A DNA stretch of 64,000 nucleotides from Sipunculus nudus (taxonomy: Eukaryota; Annelida; Sipuncula; Golfingiida; Sipunculidae): assembly GCA_026874595.1 (NCBI GenBank), contig CM049311.1:75778453-75842452 (forward strand), read 5' to 3'. The position numbers and the translations under genes were made by a program. The notes below the pieces were generated by a model that searched no databases, was not told the origin of the DNA, and saw nothing but the letters and a program-made list of their open reading frames with translations. Below are positions 47,004 to 58,439 of this stretch, one piece after another. Position 1 is the stretch's first letter. Each line of letters starts with the position of its first letter.

Positions 47004-50000
47004 TCATACTATTTGCATTACTCCATGTTATGATTTTTTAACTAAAGATTAAGAAAATATTTCAAATGGTTTCTATGATGATTTATAATTTCTTATTTTA
47101 AGAGGCAGCAACTTGCAATTTTAAAAAAATGGTTAGCTTAGGTAACTGTTTTAATGTTCTTAAACTAATGTACAAATTGCATCAATTTCCTCTATAAAAT
47201 CACTTTTCTCTGATAAAATTTGAGGGTTAGAAACTCTTGTATGATGAGTATTTCATCTATGGCAGTTTGTCAGTTCGAAACGATTCAGACATGAAGGGTT
47301 TCACATGATTATTGCCCGAGTTTACATTTATCATCTGATATTCCGGTAAAAAAAATACAGAAAGCCACCGTTCACTGTTTCGAAAACGCACACACAAAAT
47401 AATGGCGCATGCAATATTGGTTGGCTCTGCCGACATTTCTTGAAATCACTAAATTAAATGTTTGAAAGTAAAAATGTATCACATATATTATGCATATTTA
47501 AATATTTTTACATATTTATTTTAAATTCCTAGTTAAGAAAGAATTCTATATGAATAGGTGTTTGGTATATCTGACACCGAACAAGAGGTCGAGAGTATAA
47601 TTTTTTATGTTATAATCATAACAATATCTTGTTAATAATATGCTTATAACCCCTTCTAGAATAAACCGCTGAGCAATTCAAGAGTATTTTCCACTCATAT
47701 AGATTACAGGTTATATTTATTCTTCCCTTACATGTAAGGTATTCTTACGTATAATCAATATTTCTTAGTTTGAGCTTAAGTGCCATGACATCTTTAGGTT
47801 GTGCGAACACGTGTCTCTTTTTATGAAACATTAACGCCATGTCAAATCTCCTCTGAACTCCCTAACTAATCCGCAAGGGTTATTATGCCCGTACCAAGTA
47901 CCATTTATCTTAATTTGTTGTATGTTTATCTGACTGACGAATTCCTCTTTCCAATTTCTTTCTTACTATTCTTATTTCAAATAAATTGCCCTGGATTTGT
48001 GAAATTTTGGCAAAATGCACTTTATGATATCAGATAAGTTCACTGCATGTCATACATTTTGGAGGAAAAAAAGGAACGAATCTTCCACAGATTTTTAATT
48101 ATAACAAATTTATTGCATTATGTATATTAAATAGTTCAGCCCACTTTGATACAACATTTTCCATTATTTAGGTAAAAGCATATTATGCAGAGGTGTGGCC
48201 ATATTTTTCTTTGCTTGTATTGTGATGTATACGCTCCTTTTACACAAGGAAAATGTGTGTTAATGAATATTGGTGTAACCTTTCCACTCTATCAACATTG
48301 ATGTATCCGCTGCCTTCTCAAACTGCGGGTCATGCAATTTAACTCCATCTTAGACATCGCCTACGCTGTAACTGGTGTCTCAGTACGTGGGGTACCCTGC
48401 ATGCCTTTGACTCCCTTCGTGCTATAAACGTAGGGGCATCATCTTTTCCACTCTTTCAGACATTCCTTAATGTGCATCATGTTGTCTATGGTCGATAAAA
48501 AGGAACTATTCCGCCTCCACTCTCTCCTGTGGCGCCTTGCTTTAGAGTTATGGTACTGACTTATCTGAGATCACTAATGCTGTTATTACCCATTATTTTT
48601 ATCCTTTGCTTCCTATTTGGTTATATATTATTAATAAGGACGAATGACATATTTTAGGTGGTGGTGATTTCCTACAAAACGTAAAGATTCCTTTTTAATA
48701 TATACTATATAAATATAATAGAAATTTACAGCGGATGGTTTGGCCCAGATAGATTCTATGAATACATCATATTTGCATCGATGTCCTGTATTTTTCATTA
48801 TCACTATATGTAAAGAAGAAAAATAAAAATGCTTAGTTAAAACAGTTTATGGATGGATGTTTTGTTGATCTGATTATCAGCGGTTTGCTTGCATATTAAT
48901 TTCAATTATATGACCGCTTTCGTGGTGTTATGGTGTATTTTTGACATAACCTGGTCAATGTCGCCGGGTTTCAAACTTGGTCAGACTCGCTCTCATTGGT
49001 GTTAACATTATTGGCCCTGAGCCAACTTCCCAGTTTCCTCAGTGCAACAAACAGTGCTATTAAAATCGGTTGTTAATTGAAAGAAGTCCCGAATGTCACA
49101 CATGTTAGCACCGTGCAAGGAAAATACATATATCTGAAATTTTATTTTAGATTTACAACTTAGTTGTAAATTAATTAAGAAGGGCATTATTACCTCTTAG
49201 AGCAGTTTGTGTGCACGCCAGCACCGAATAAATAGAATATGGGAGCTGTTCTGGCGGAACATGATGCTAATTGCTTTACTTGCTCCCCGCGATGGACATC
49301 CTGTTCTTGATCAACTTTAAAAGGCCAGACATTATTTGTAACTAAACAAACGTCGTGCCAAGCATAAACACATTGCTCGGGCAATGTTTGGGCATATGCC
49401 ATTGGTCCCATACGTTCTTTCCTTGGTTTCTTTTGTATAGGTTCCACGCACCGAGTTTAGGCCACCCCCCCCCCCCCGGGCGGTAGAGAAAAGCTTTGTA
49501 GTTCGATGATATTCTTCATTTACTGTTGTATACTGTTAAACTGTACCTTGTCTCACGAATATATTTTCCTTATAGGTCAGATCGGATCCATTTAGAGTAT
49601 GCTCGGACTATATACTATATTCCTTGTGCAGTGGGAAAGTACCCAATATAGACCCTATTTATTATATATCTGTGTGATCACTCTACTGGGCCAAAAAACT
49701 GTATCCGCGGAATTTTTTTATGTCGATGCCGGCACTTATCTGATTGACATAGGCAGAGATGATGAAGCTAACAAAAGGTCGAATATCACCTCTCCAATTT
49801 GAATGGAAGTTATTGCTCTTTGGGAAGGAATGCTTCTCTCTGTTGCACGGCCGGATTTATTTCCACTCCTATTAAATGATGTGTCATATTAGGAGTAACT
49901 TTATTCAAGTGGGTAAAAATTGGAGATCGAATGGTCCTAGCCGCCGACAGTGCAAATCCTTGTTGAAAAGGCAATTTGACCAGTAAGAATTTTTTCCTCC

Positions 50001-51495
50001 GATTCAAAGAAAGCGACAGCTTTTCGGTAACTGTTTATGCGCCCTTGCCCGTGGTTTAAGCCTTAAACCCCGAGGCTTTATTAGCCGTGTGTATATTTAA
50101 TTCTATTTCTGCGCTGACGAAACACAGACGTAGGGTATACGTATACTAGATATTACGACGGCAAAATACTTGGAGGTGAGGTCACAGCTCCTGGTCCAGG
50201 TTAGACCAACAAAGAAAGATGAGATTAAAACTGTTATTGTTAAATATTCGTGTCATGGCCAGCACGTTACGGTGATATTAGAAAACAATCACACAATAGT
50301 TCATATCATCCATTGTTTTACTGTAAGCTAAATTCAGCATACAAAAATTGTTATTAGTTTTGGTCCTTATTGAAAATGATTTTACATTGCTGGAGAGTAA
50401 ATTTATTTGGAATTTACTTTTAATTGGTATAAATACAAGATTTTAAATTCACGTTTGCATTATCTTATTGAAGTAACATCCTGTGGTTTAAAATGCAAAT
50501 AAAAAATTTCACACCGATAGCAATTAGCATATGAGGTATATTATAGGATCATCATATTAAGTCAAGAAATGTCCACTTTTTTCTCCAAATTCAGCTGGTT
50601 TAATGATTATGCTGTTTCATATAGAAGCATTATTGTTGTCACTAGTCTCAATGAAGACTGAAGTGCAAGGATACTTCAGTCTTGGAAAAACATATATTTT
50701 CCGAGGTGCAAAATATGAGTCGCGCAAAATAAATTGACGCGACCTAACTTTTCGATGAAAAGTGACAAAAGGTTGTAAATATACATCATTTTCTTTCCAG
50801 GGATATAGTTCATCAAGTCTGGGTCGAAAATTATACTTGCCACGGTATCCGAAACTCTTTACAGTCTAATTTTACAACCGAGAATAGGCTTCCCAGATCC
50901 CTGTCTTTCTGATAGCCTTTATCTCGGCAAGCCATTTTCCAATTGGCTATGGTCTCACAACATTGTGGCTCATTTGAATGGATATGTTGACAACAAACGC
51001 ACGTTTAAAAAAACGCGTGAGTTTTCCAGATAAAAAACAAAGGTCAGATTAATATTAGATGAAAATTAGACATTTTTTAGATAAAAACGAACTTTTAGGC
51101 CGAAGCGGACTATGGGCTGCGCGCACGCCGCCTAGTGTGAAAAGGCCGTACCGCTTAATTATATGCATGCATGGTCAGCAGGCTGCACGAAGGTTGATAG
51201 CCGTCAATCGATAATAATACAAAAAGTGAGATTAGGAAGAATTAAGTCAAGTAAACACCATTTTATTCTGAAACCGTCGAAATAAATATCAATAAACCAT
51301 TTGTGAACATATTTAATGTACATTAGCAGTTTTCTGAAGTGTTTTTCTGATATTATCGTTCAAGGGAGCTTGCTCTCTATTCTATGCAACCAGTTTCCCT
51401 GACGTTAATGTATTAAACGTCAGGTCCCATGACAATGTTGTCACGTATTGTAGCTTTGTTAATACCTAAATGAAGATTATGTTCCTTCTTTTCAG
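45946..51495. other. Long intergenic stretch, no supported gene
   Basis: AT-rich sequence. (AT)n at 46955-47000 and a C run at 49466-49479 are the only notable simple repeats. Short frames at 49190-49447 (-) and 49599-49802 (+) show no recognisable domain. Confidence 0.55.
46955..47000. repeat. (AT)n microsatellite
   Basis: About 23 AT units. Confidence 0.97.
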
Positions 51496-51714
51496 GTCTC
51501 AGTCCTGCGCCTACCAAGAGTGTGAAAACGGGTTTTATAGAAAAGAAAATACATCTACATTGTAAGGATTCACCGGATTTATTCGAGAAGGACGTGATCT
51601 AAGTGAAGAGATCTTTTGTAGAAACTTCGAAGTATATCAACGTGATGCAGAAGGGATTTTAATTATGAGTGAATTCTAAAAGATACCATAAGATAATAAA
51701 ATCTTCAGTACATC
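51496..51714 (+). promoter_or_regulatory. Probable 5' leader exon of the receptor gene, with uORFs
   Basis: A good acceptor CTTCTTTTCAG ends at 51495, suggesting that this leader is spliced to an upstream non-coding exon. Two short uORFs precede the main start: ATGCAGAAGGGATTTTAA (about 51643) and ATGAGTGAATTCTAA (51665). An in-frame TAA at 51697 means the ATG at 51715 is the first usable start in the main frame. Confidence 0.5.
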
Positions 51715-54517
51715 ATGGTAGCAGACAGGGTTACAAATTTCCTTTCTGATGACAAATTTTGGTACAAAATGTCTGTTTGGACAATGGCAAACTTCCCTTT
51801 GGAAGATAACAAGACGATGTCTGGTGTTTATAGTGTCATGTCTCTCAAAACTACCATCTTGCCGGCCTTTGATAACACCAGTATTAACACAACTGCGATT
51901 TCTGTCAATGAAATGATCCGAGTGGCTGAGATATCAGTGTTGGCCTTGACCTTTTTGTTGGCCCTAGCCGGAAACTCCTGTGTAATTGCCGCTCTTGCCC
52001 TCCGGAAGCGGAAGACAACCCGCATGCATGTTTTTATTTTCCATCTGTGCGTTGCGGATATAATGGTCGCCGTTTTCAACATCTTGCCTCAGCTTGGTAT
52101 GGACTTAAGCGGCCCACATTTCAGGGGTAATAATGCAGTCTGCAAACTGGTGATGTATTTTCAAGTGATGGTGCTGTATTTATCCACGTACATCATGTTG
52201 GCGACAGCTTTAGACCGATACCGAGCCATTTGCTACCCTATGACTAACTACTCATGGACCATGCGACGTGCAAACTTCATGATAGTGGCGGCATGGCTGG
52301 CGGCGGCCATATTTGCCACTCCCCAGCTAGTTATTTTTTATTTGGAGGAAGATTCTCATAGCCCAGGTGCTTACATCTGTGCGGATCCGTTTACACAATA
52401 CCCTTGGGCTATTAAAGTCTACACAACGGGTTTTACATTGACGGTGTTCATTATCCCGCTTGTACTGCTCGTCGTCTGCTATGGTCGCATCTGCTGCCTC
52501 GTTTGGACCAACTTCCGGGCGGGAAAATCTCCTCGCCCTCCAGACCGTAACTGTGTTGTGTATAAATTTAACCGGCCTGGACGTTTCACAGGGTCACTCA
52601 GTCAGACCTCTGGGTCTATAACCAGGCCCGCCGTTCCTCGTGCTCACTCCTTCCGTGGATATTCTCGGGCCAAACTTAAAACAGTAAAGCTAACACTCGC
52701 TATTATCGTGGCTTATGTGCTCTGCTGGACGCCTTTCTTCGTCACCCAACTGTGGTGGGCGTATAGACCAGACGCGCCAATACAACGTAAGTATGGGAGT
52801 AAATGTGTGTGTGTGTGTGTGTGTTTGTCTTTCTTTCTTTCTAGAGGAAATCCCAATGGCTATTGGATACTGGGATACTGTAAATAATGATAAATCTCTC
52901 GTGTTACACGAAAATGAAAGATTGATGTCATATAAAATATCAGATCTTGTGCATTATCTGCTGCAAATAAACAAGATCTTCCACTCGTTAGATGTTCCCA
53001 TTGATCCTCTTAAAATTGTTGAGCGTAAATAATTTATATAATAAAGGATAAACTCTGCGTAGGTTTCTGTATGGAGAGATCCCGAAATTGGAAACCTCGA
53101 AGAATACTGTAAAGGTGAATGTCACAAAAATTTAATGTCGCGATTATAAAGCCAACCACTTTAACGTTTATAATTGCTACGTGATGACTTTTGGGTGAAC
53201 AGTTGTTATTACTGGACGGAAAGATGATGCTCAAGCCCAAAGTCGATGTTCACAAACCGTGACCTGGACTTTAAATGCCAAGTGACTTAAAACAGAGCCC
53301 AGTCCGCTCTTATAACTTGTGTTCATATTTTAATGAGAAAATAATTCTTTTGAACAAATGCAGTTTTGTGTAACAACAGGTGTAATAATATTTTCTTTGA
53401 AACATAAATGATATGCAGGGTATGCAGTGGTATGATCACTTCGAAAGTGACCTTTGTATGACAAACTTCTCTTTAATAGCGACATTTGTAGGAAGTATAA
53501 TAAAATTTAGCCTTTGATGCTTCAATATGTACGATACACTAGACAACCATATTGATACAACATAAGATGCACAATGCATAATACATAAATAGATACAACA
53601 CAAGATGCAGAATGCAGAATGCATAATACATTAATAGATACAACATGAGAAGCACAATACATAGTACAAATATAGATACAACATAAACTGCACAATACAA
53701 AATACATATATTGATACAATATAAGATGAACATTACAGAATACATTTCATGTTAAGAATTGCAAAGCCAACGAATTTAGTTCTCTTTTTCTTCACCAGAT
53801 GCCGTCTTTGTGCTGTGCCTTTTGCTGGCTGGGCTCAACAGCTGTTGCAACCCTTGGATCTATCTAGCCTTCAGTGGAAGTCTGCTTCAAAGAGTTTTTC
53901 CATGTTGTAAAAAACTGTGCAAGTCAAGACCAAGTCGTCCACCGCGGTACGTGGTTAAGATGGCCACCCTGGTAAACGGACGCGACAGACGACCAATGTC
54001 TCCGAACGGTTGCTACGCCCGAACTGCACGGACTGCAATGTCAGATAAACAGCCGGCCAAGAGTACCCCGCCCGCAATGATTCGCATGGACACGTTCAAA
54101 AGTGGCGCCAGAACATCATCAACTAAACTTTCACGCACATGCACCCGTGGTCGCCAGAATCCCCAGGCACTGGTTGTTGCCTGCGCTCAAGGAAACGGCG
54201 AAGTAGTGAGCCGTCTCGTGGAGATGAAACATGGAGAAAAATTACCAGTGTGTCACGTGTGCAGATCCGCATGTGCATACAGTACACCTACCCTCCCCCA
54301 AGAACGGCAGAGGAACAATAAGAAAAATAAAGGTCGTCAGACGGACAGAGGCAGCAGGCGCTGGGATGAAATAGAAATAGACGCGCGGGCAGAGGATAGT
54401 GGGGAGTTTGACCTCGTTTCCGTCAACAGCAGGGACACCCGCTCAGCCCCAGCCCGCCTGATACCAGTCAGTGCATTAACAACTGACAATCCTGAGTGTG
54501 TCCAAAGTTCTGTTTGA
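51715..54517 (+). CDS. Vasopressin/oxytocin-type GPCR (conopressin/cephalotocin receptor-like)
   Basis: There are two coding exons, 51715-52786 and 53799-54517. The donor is CAAC|GTAAGT, the acceptor TTCTTCACCAG and the phase 1/1, together encoding about 596 residues. Seven membrane segments are visible. Landmarks are GNS (86-88, TM1), [13 protein letters not shown] (TM2), PQL (125-127), Cys143, the DRY motif (167-169), W194 and TPQ (TM4), Cys222 in loop 2, CWTPFF (337-342, TM6) with Gln345, and [10 protein letters not shown] (370-379, TM7). The NPWIY and TPFFVTQLW motifs, with Gln150, Gln204 and Gln345, match vasopressin/oxytocin receptors. So does the intron between TM6 and TM7. The usual Lys of TM3 (3.29) reads Met147. 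N-linked sites are at Asn32, 54 and 58. A CC pair after TM7 (PCCKKLC) may be lipidated, and the long basic, Ser/Thr-rich tail suits Gq coupling and desensitisation. It acts at the plasma membrane. CCAP/NPS-type receptors are the nearest alternative. Confidence 0.85.
52787..53798 (+). other. Intron of the receptor gene (TM6-TM7)
   Basis: GT...AG bounded, 1012 bases. It contains a (GT)n run at 52804-52824 and an AT-rich minisatellite at 53549-53747. Reading through the donor gives a short frame that ends soon after and is not coding. Confidence 0.85.
53549..53747. repeat. Intronic minisatellite, unit ~45-55 bp
   Basis: About four units of GATACAACATAAGATGCACA plus ATGCATAATACAT, with drifting lengths. 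The minus-strand frames here are repeat artefacts. Confidence 0.8.
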
Positions 54518-56690
54518 TTTAATTTATTTGAAGGAGCATAATCAGGAGCAATATTATTTCTATTCTTTCACACTATCAGTTCAGTTTTGCATCCCAGCAC
54601 ACAGTCTCATTTCCTCGCATACGGCTGTTTAACACCTTGTTATGGCTCTGCGTGTTGGTAGGCCCTAAATACAGTCCACGTGCGTCTGTTTACCATAAGA
54701 CGTAGGTCCGAATAAGAGGGGCAATACGCGGTGTTTCAACCAGCGGGAACATGTATTATATCTTTTTTTGGCTAAGTCAGTCAGAGCATATCCTGATTGA
54801 CACGTGATGTGCCTCCGCGCTTAACACGGCCCCACGCACTGTGTTTATGTTTACACCTGCAATCGCGCCCGGTGCACTGTTTTTAACACCCGTTTACAGG
54901 AGTAAGCAAGGCAACATTTTGACAGGTACAGATTTATTTTAAAGGGAAGAAGTTTTTTTTTTCGTGTTAAATCAACATGCTTTATAGGTGATTTGGCCTC
55001 TTTAAGTGTTGTCCCACATGCGCAAATGCAAATAAATTTAAAGGTCACGTATACACATATTATTACATCATGTATTACATAGTATGTATTTGGGGTACGT
55101 TACTTGCTGTTGCACTTCAGAAGTGTAAATGATAAGCATAAAAAAAGAATTTAAAAAAAAAACTTCGATATTAAGTATGATGCAAAAAATATTTTTAAGC
55201 ATCTCTATATTTCTTATCTTCAGAACGCACAAGTTTTGGATACGGGTGTTACTATTATTGCTTTGTCAGTATTAACACATTTTTACCAGTGACAAGGAAG
55301 TGTGATTTATTACTTACCTGTCCAAAGTATGATGTATACCTGCATGCTTCAAAACGTCTCGTGAGAAGGCAGATATTTATTGTTCAATTACATTCAAACT
55401 AAATGTTTATTTTGATTTTCTGATCGGTTGAAAATTAACGAAAGGGAGATGTATTGAAATATCTACAGAAATCATATTCATGAAACTCATTATAAAAGTT
55501 AATCAATAGATAATCTAACCCGAATTAAATTCTCGGCAACATTCATGCATATTTTATTTGGTAAGAGGTCACAAGATATAAGACGGGCGTTTTATGCACG
55601 TCTGCGGTGCTCTTGATTTAAAGAGTGCTTGACGTATATAACAAACTGATAATACGAAGATCCTCGCCATTTTGTAATGGACTTTTTGTTTTGGTTTGTG
55701 AATGGAGAATTTGGATTGGTGAACAGAGACGTGAACAATTATATAAAAAAAAAATACTTTTCGACTATTCATACAGCTGCAGACTTTTGTAGTTGTGTCA
55801 TGTAAAGTTCGTCATATTCATATTTCCGATTTAAAAGTTATATATACGGCCTTTATGGTCGTTCTATATTTCAGTATAATAACACGTTTGAATGGCCTTT
55901 GTTGTTTTCACGAAATAAAATGGAGTGATGAAACCGTAATTTCCATAGTTTTTTTTTCAAATTCATTTCAAGGAATAATGATTAAGTGCATCAACATTTT
56001 TAACTGGACCAGGAAATATATCTGACAATAAGACCAATGCAAGGAACTGCTGGTCCGGAACCAAGATATCCAAAACTAACCACGAATCGCATGGCGGACA
56101 TTAACTGTATTGAAAGACCCATCAGTGTAAATACAAGACCGAAATTAAGGTTCTTGTAACCACGAACTAAAAATGCCACGTATTTTAACAACTAAATTCT
56201 CTTAATTTTCACCCTGTCCAACAATATCCCTATTACAAGTAAATAACACAAAAAGTGCGGGATATCGTGTTACATGTGTATAACGGACCTAAGTGACAAA
56301 ATTCCACATCGGGACGAAGGCGAAGACTATGTCTGACAGATTATTAATCGATTAGTTTATATACCACCTATATTAACGTAAAAATATTCTGTACAGAATT
56401 CGACCTAACATAATGACCGAGTGAATTCAACTGGTGCATCACGCTGACAGGCAAGGTAATGACCGGGTTCTTAACACTTATACTCGTTGCACAAGTGTAA
56501 GAATTAATGTTGTTCGCTGTTTTATGCCCGTTATTTCTGATATCTCTGACATTATCAGAATATTTATCAGCTTGTTATGACTTCTTTTGATGTGCGTACA
56601 TAGCCCTTGGTGATCATTTATGCAAAAATGTATTCGGTTTAATTATGAATGTGAACGACCAATGATCGATATAATCGATTAATTGGCACA
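54518..56690. other. Receptor 3' flank and intergenic sequence
   Basis: The 3' UTR probably extends past 54517; an AATAAA-type signal lies near 55030. On minus, 56180-56005 reads a strongly hydrophobic run (LNFGLVFTLMGLSIQLMSA and further) that could be a transporter exon or remnant. The splice signals are poor and I cannot name it. Confidence 0.35.
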
Positions 56691-56695
56691 CCACT

Positions 56696-56745
56696 TATAT
56701 ATATATATAGAGAGAGAGAGATAGACAGACAGACAGAAAGAGAGA
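56696..56745. repeat. (AT)n(GA)n and GACA simple repeat
   Basis: Short compound simple repeat. Confidence 0.85.
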
Positions 56746-56906
56746 CATAGTGAAGAAGTGGCACATTCAAATATAAAAAGAAAACTACAAAGATACATAC
56801 CAAGAAATTATATCACACACAGCAGAGGTTGCCAGAGATAAGCTTCAACGTACAATTGCATGCACATAAAACTATACATGATGGGATTTTTTTTCGACTA
56901 TGGATA

Positions 56907-56908
<2 letters not shown>

Positions 56909-56960
<52 letters not shown>
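56909..56960. repeat. (AT)n microsatellite
   Basis: About 26 AT units. Confidence 0.97.
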
Positions 56961-56964
<4 letters not shown>

Positions 56965-57502
56965 ACACTTTGTTTGAATGCTTGAATATGTTTGCGGGAG
57001 TTTGGTCTCTCTGTACCTCAGCCTCTCAGTAGTTTTATGGTCTGTTGTTTACTGTGTCATATTTCTCCAACTGCCACATGGGGCGCATCCGGCTTATAAC
57101 TACAATACATCACCGAGACGCCTTCATTTGGATACCACACCTAATTTCCCCAGGGGCTCATTAAAATTTTATTTACTATACTCGGTCACGTTTTTCGTAA
57201 AGAAACCAGTTGGAGCCGATCCACGCCAAGAGGAAATCACTAGAATTCTATTTTTTACCTTGAATTAGAAACTGTGAGAGAATATGAGGTGTTGGCTACA
57301 GTTATATCTGTGGGCTATTAATAGCTCACGAAATTTGAATAAACGCAAAAGAGAGACACCGAGACAGAGAGAAGAAAGAGATGAAAACCCGAGAGATACA
57401 GACTAGTGATATAAATATTTAGAAAAAAATGATAATCTCTTTTATAACAGACTACACAGGTCAATTATATACTTATTGGTATATTATCATATATTTATGT
57501 AA

Positions 57503-57504
<2 letters not shown>

Positions 57505-57554
<50 letters not shown>
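57505..57554. repeat. (GA)n microsatellite
   Basis: About 25 GA units; minus-strand frames give poly Ser-Leu. Confidence 0.97.
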
Positions 57555-57557
<3 letters not shown>

Positions 57558-57835
57558 TATATATAGTGGCAGACGGATAGACTAAGATAGAAACGGACAG
57601 ACAGGCTAGTTTTATACAATACCTGCTTTGTACTTGTAAGCTGATCAGCTGGAATTGAGCGCAGGAAATAAGGATATGCCCTACTGTACATTGAAACCAT
57701 GATGAATCCAGTTGCGGTTAGTGACGTCATGTCACGAGTGTCTGATAAAACTTGGTGAATGAACATGACCTGTATCAGGCAAAAGCGTGTATTCATCCTA
57801 CCGAGTCCACACAATCAAATCCAATAAATAAACAT

Positions 57836-57878
57836 ATGTGTGTGTGTGTGTGTGTGTGTGGGTGTGTGGGTGGGTGGG
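57836..57878. repeat. (TG)n to TGGG simple repeat
   Basis: A GT run passing into GGTGTGTGGGTGGGTGGG. Confidence 0.95.
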
Positions 57879-58344
57879 TTGGTATGTGTAAAACATCTTG
57901 AAGGGTATTAATTTTCAGGAGTACAATTTTAATCGATTATTTTTGGGAAGGTGTTGTTTTGGTTTATTCTACTGGTTAAATGCCTGTAAAAGCCAATTTG
58001 TTCAGGCTTTAATCAGCCTATTATATTAAAGCGGTTGTGATATCAACCAAATATTTGTCGGAGTGGCTTTAATAGTTGGTTAATGAGGGCTGATTTTACC
58101 AGTTATATTCTATATTTTCTATTACCAACCCGCTTTCCTTATAAACAACTATAATGTATGATGAGTTCACTTTGACCAAAAGAAACTGATTTAATATATC
58201 ATTATTCTCATCACTAATCAAAAAAGGAATGGAATTTCTGACACTGTTATCCCTCCTCCCTCACCCCCGGCCCCTCCAGGAACCGTTCTTTCCCCGGTAT
58301 GGAGGTGCTGACGTTATTTTTAGGCCCTGGGCCCGTCAAAGGGA

Positions 58345-58435
58345 GGGGTGGGGGGGGGGGGGGGGGTCCAGGCCGCAAAAAATGATTTGGAACCCTTAAG
58401 AAAGGATGTGGCGGCGAAAATCGTGGAGAGATGGG
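58345..58435. repeat. Copy of the 18.4-kb dispersed repeat with G run
   Basis: After a G run of about 17 bases, GGGGTCCAGGCCGCAAAAA matches 18407 exactly for 18-19 bases. Related CCTTAAGAAAGGATGTGGCG sequence follows. Confidence 0.6.
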
Positions 58436-58439
58436 TCGG

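Noticed and set aside
53436-53745. Minus-strand frames rich in Cys, Tyr and Ile in the receptor intron
   Set aside because: They are translations of the intronic minisatellite in several frames.
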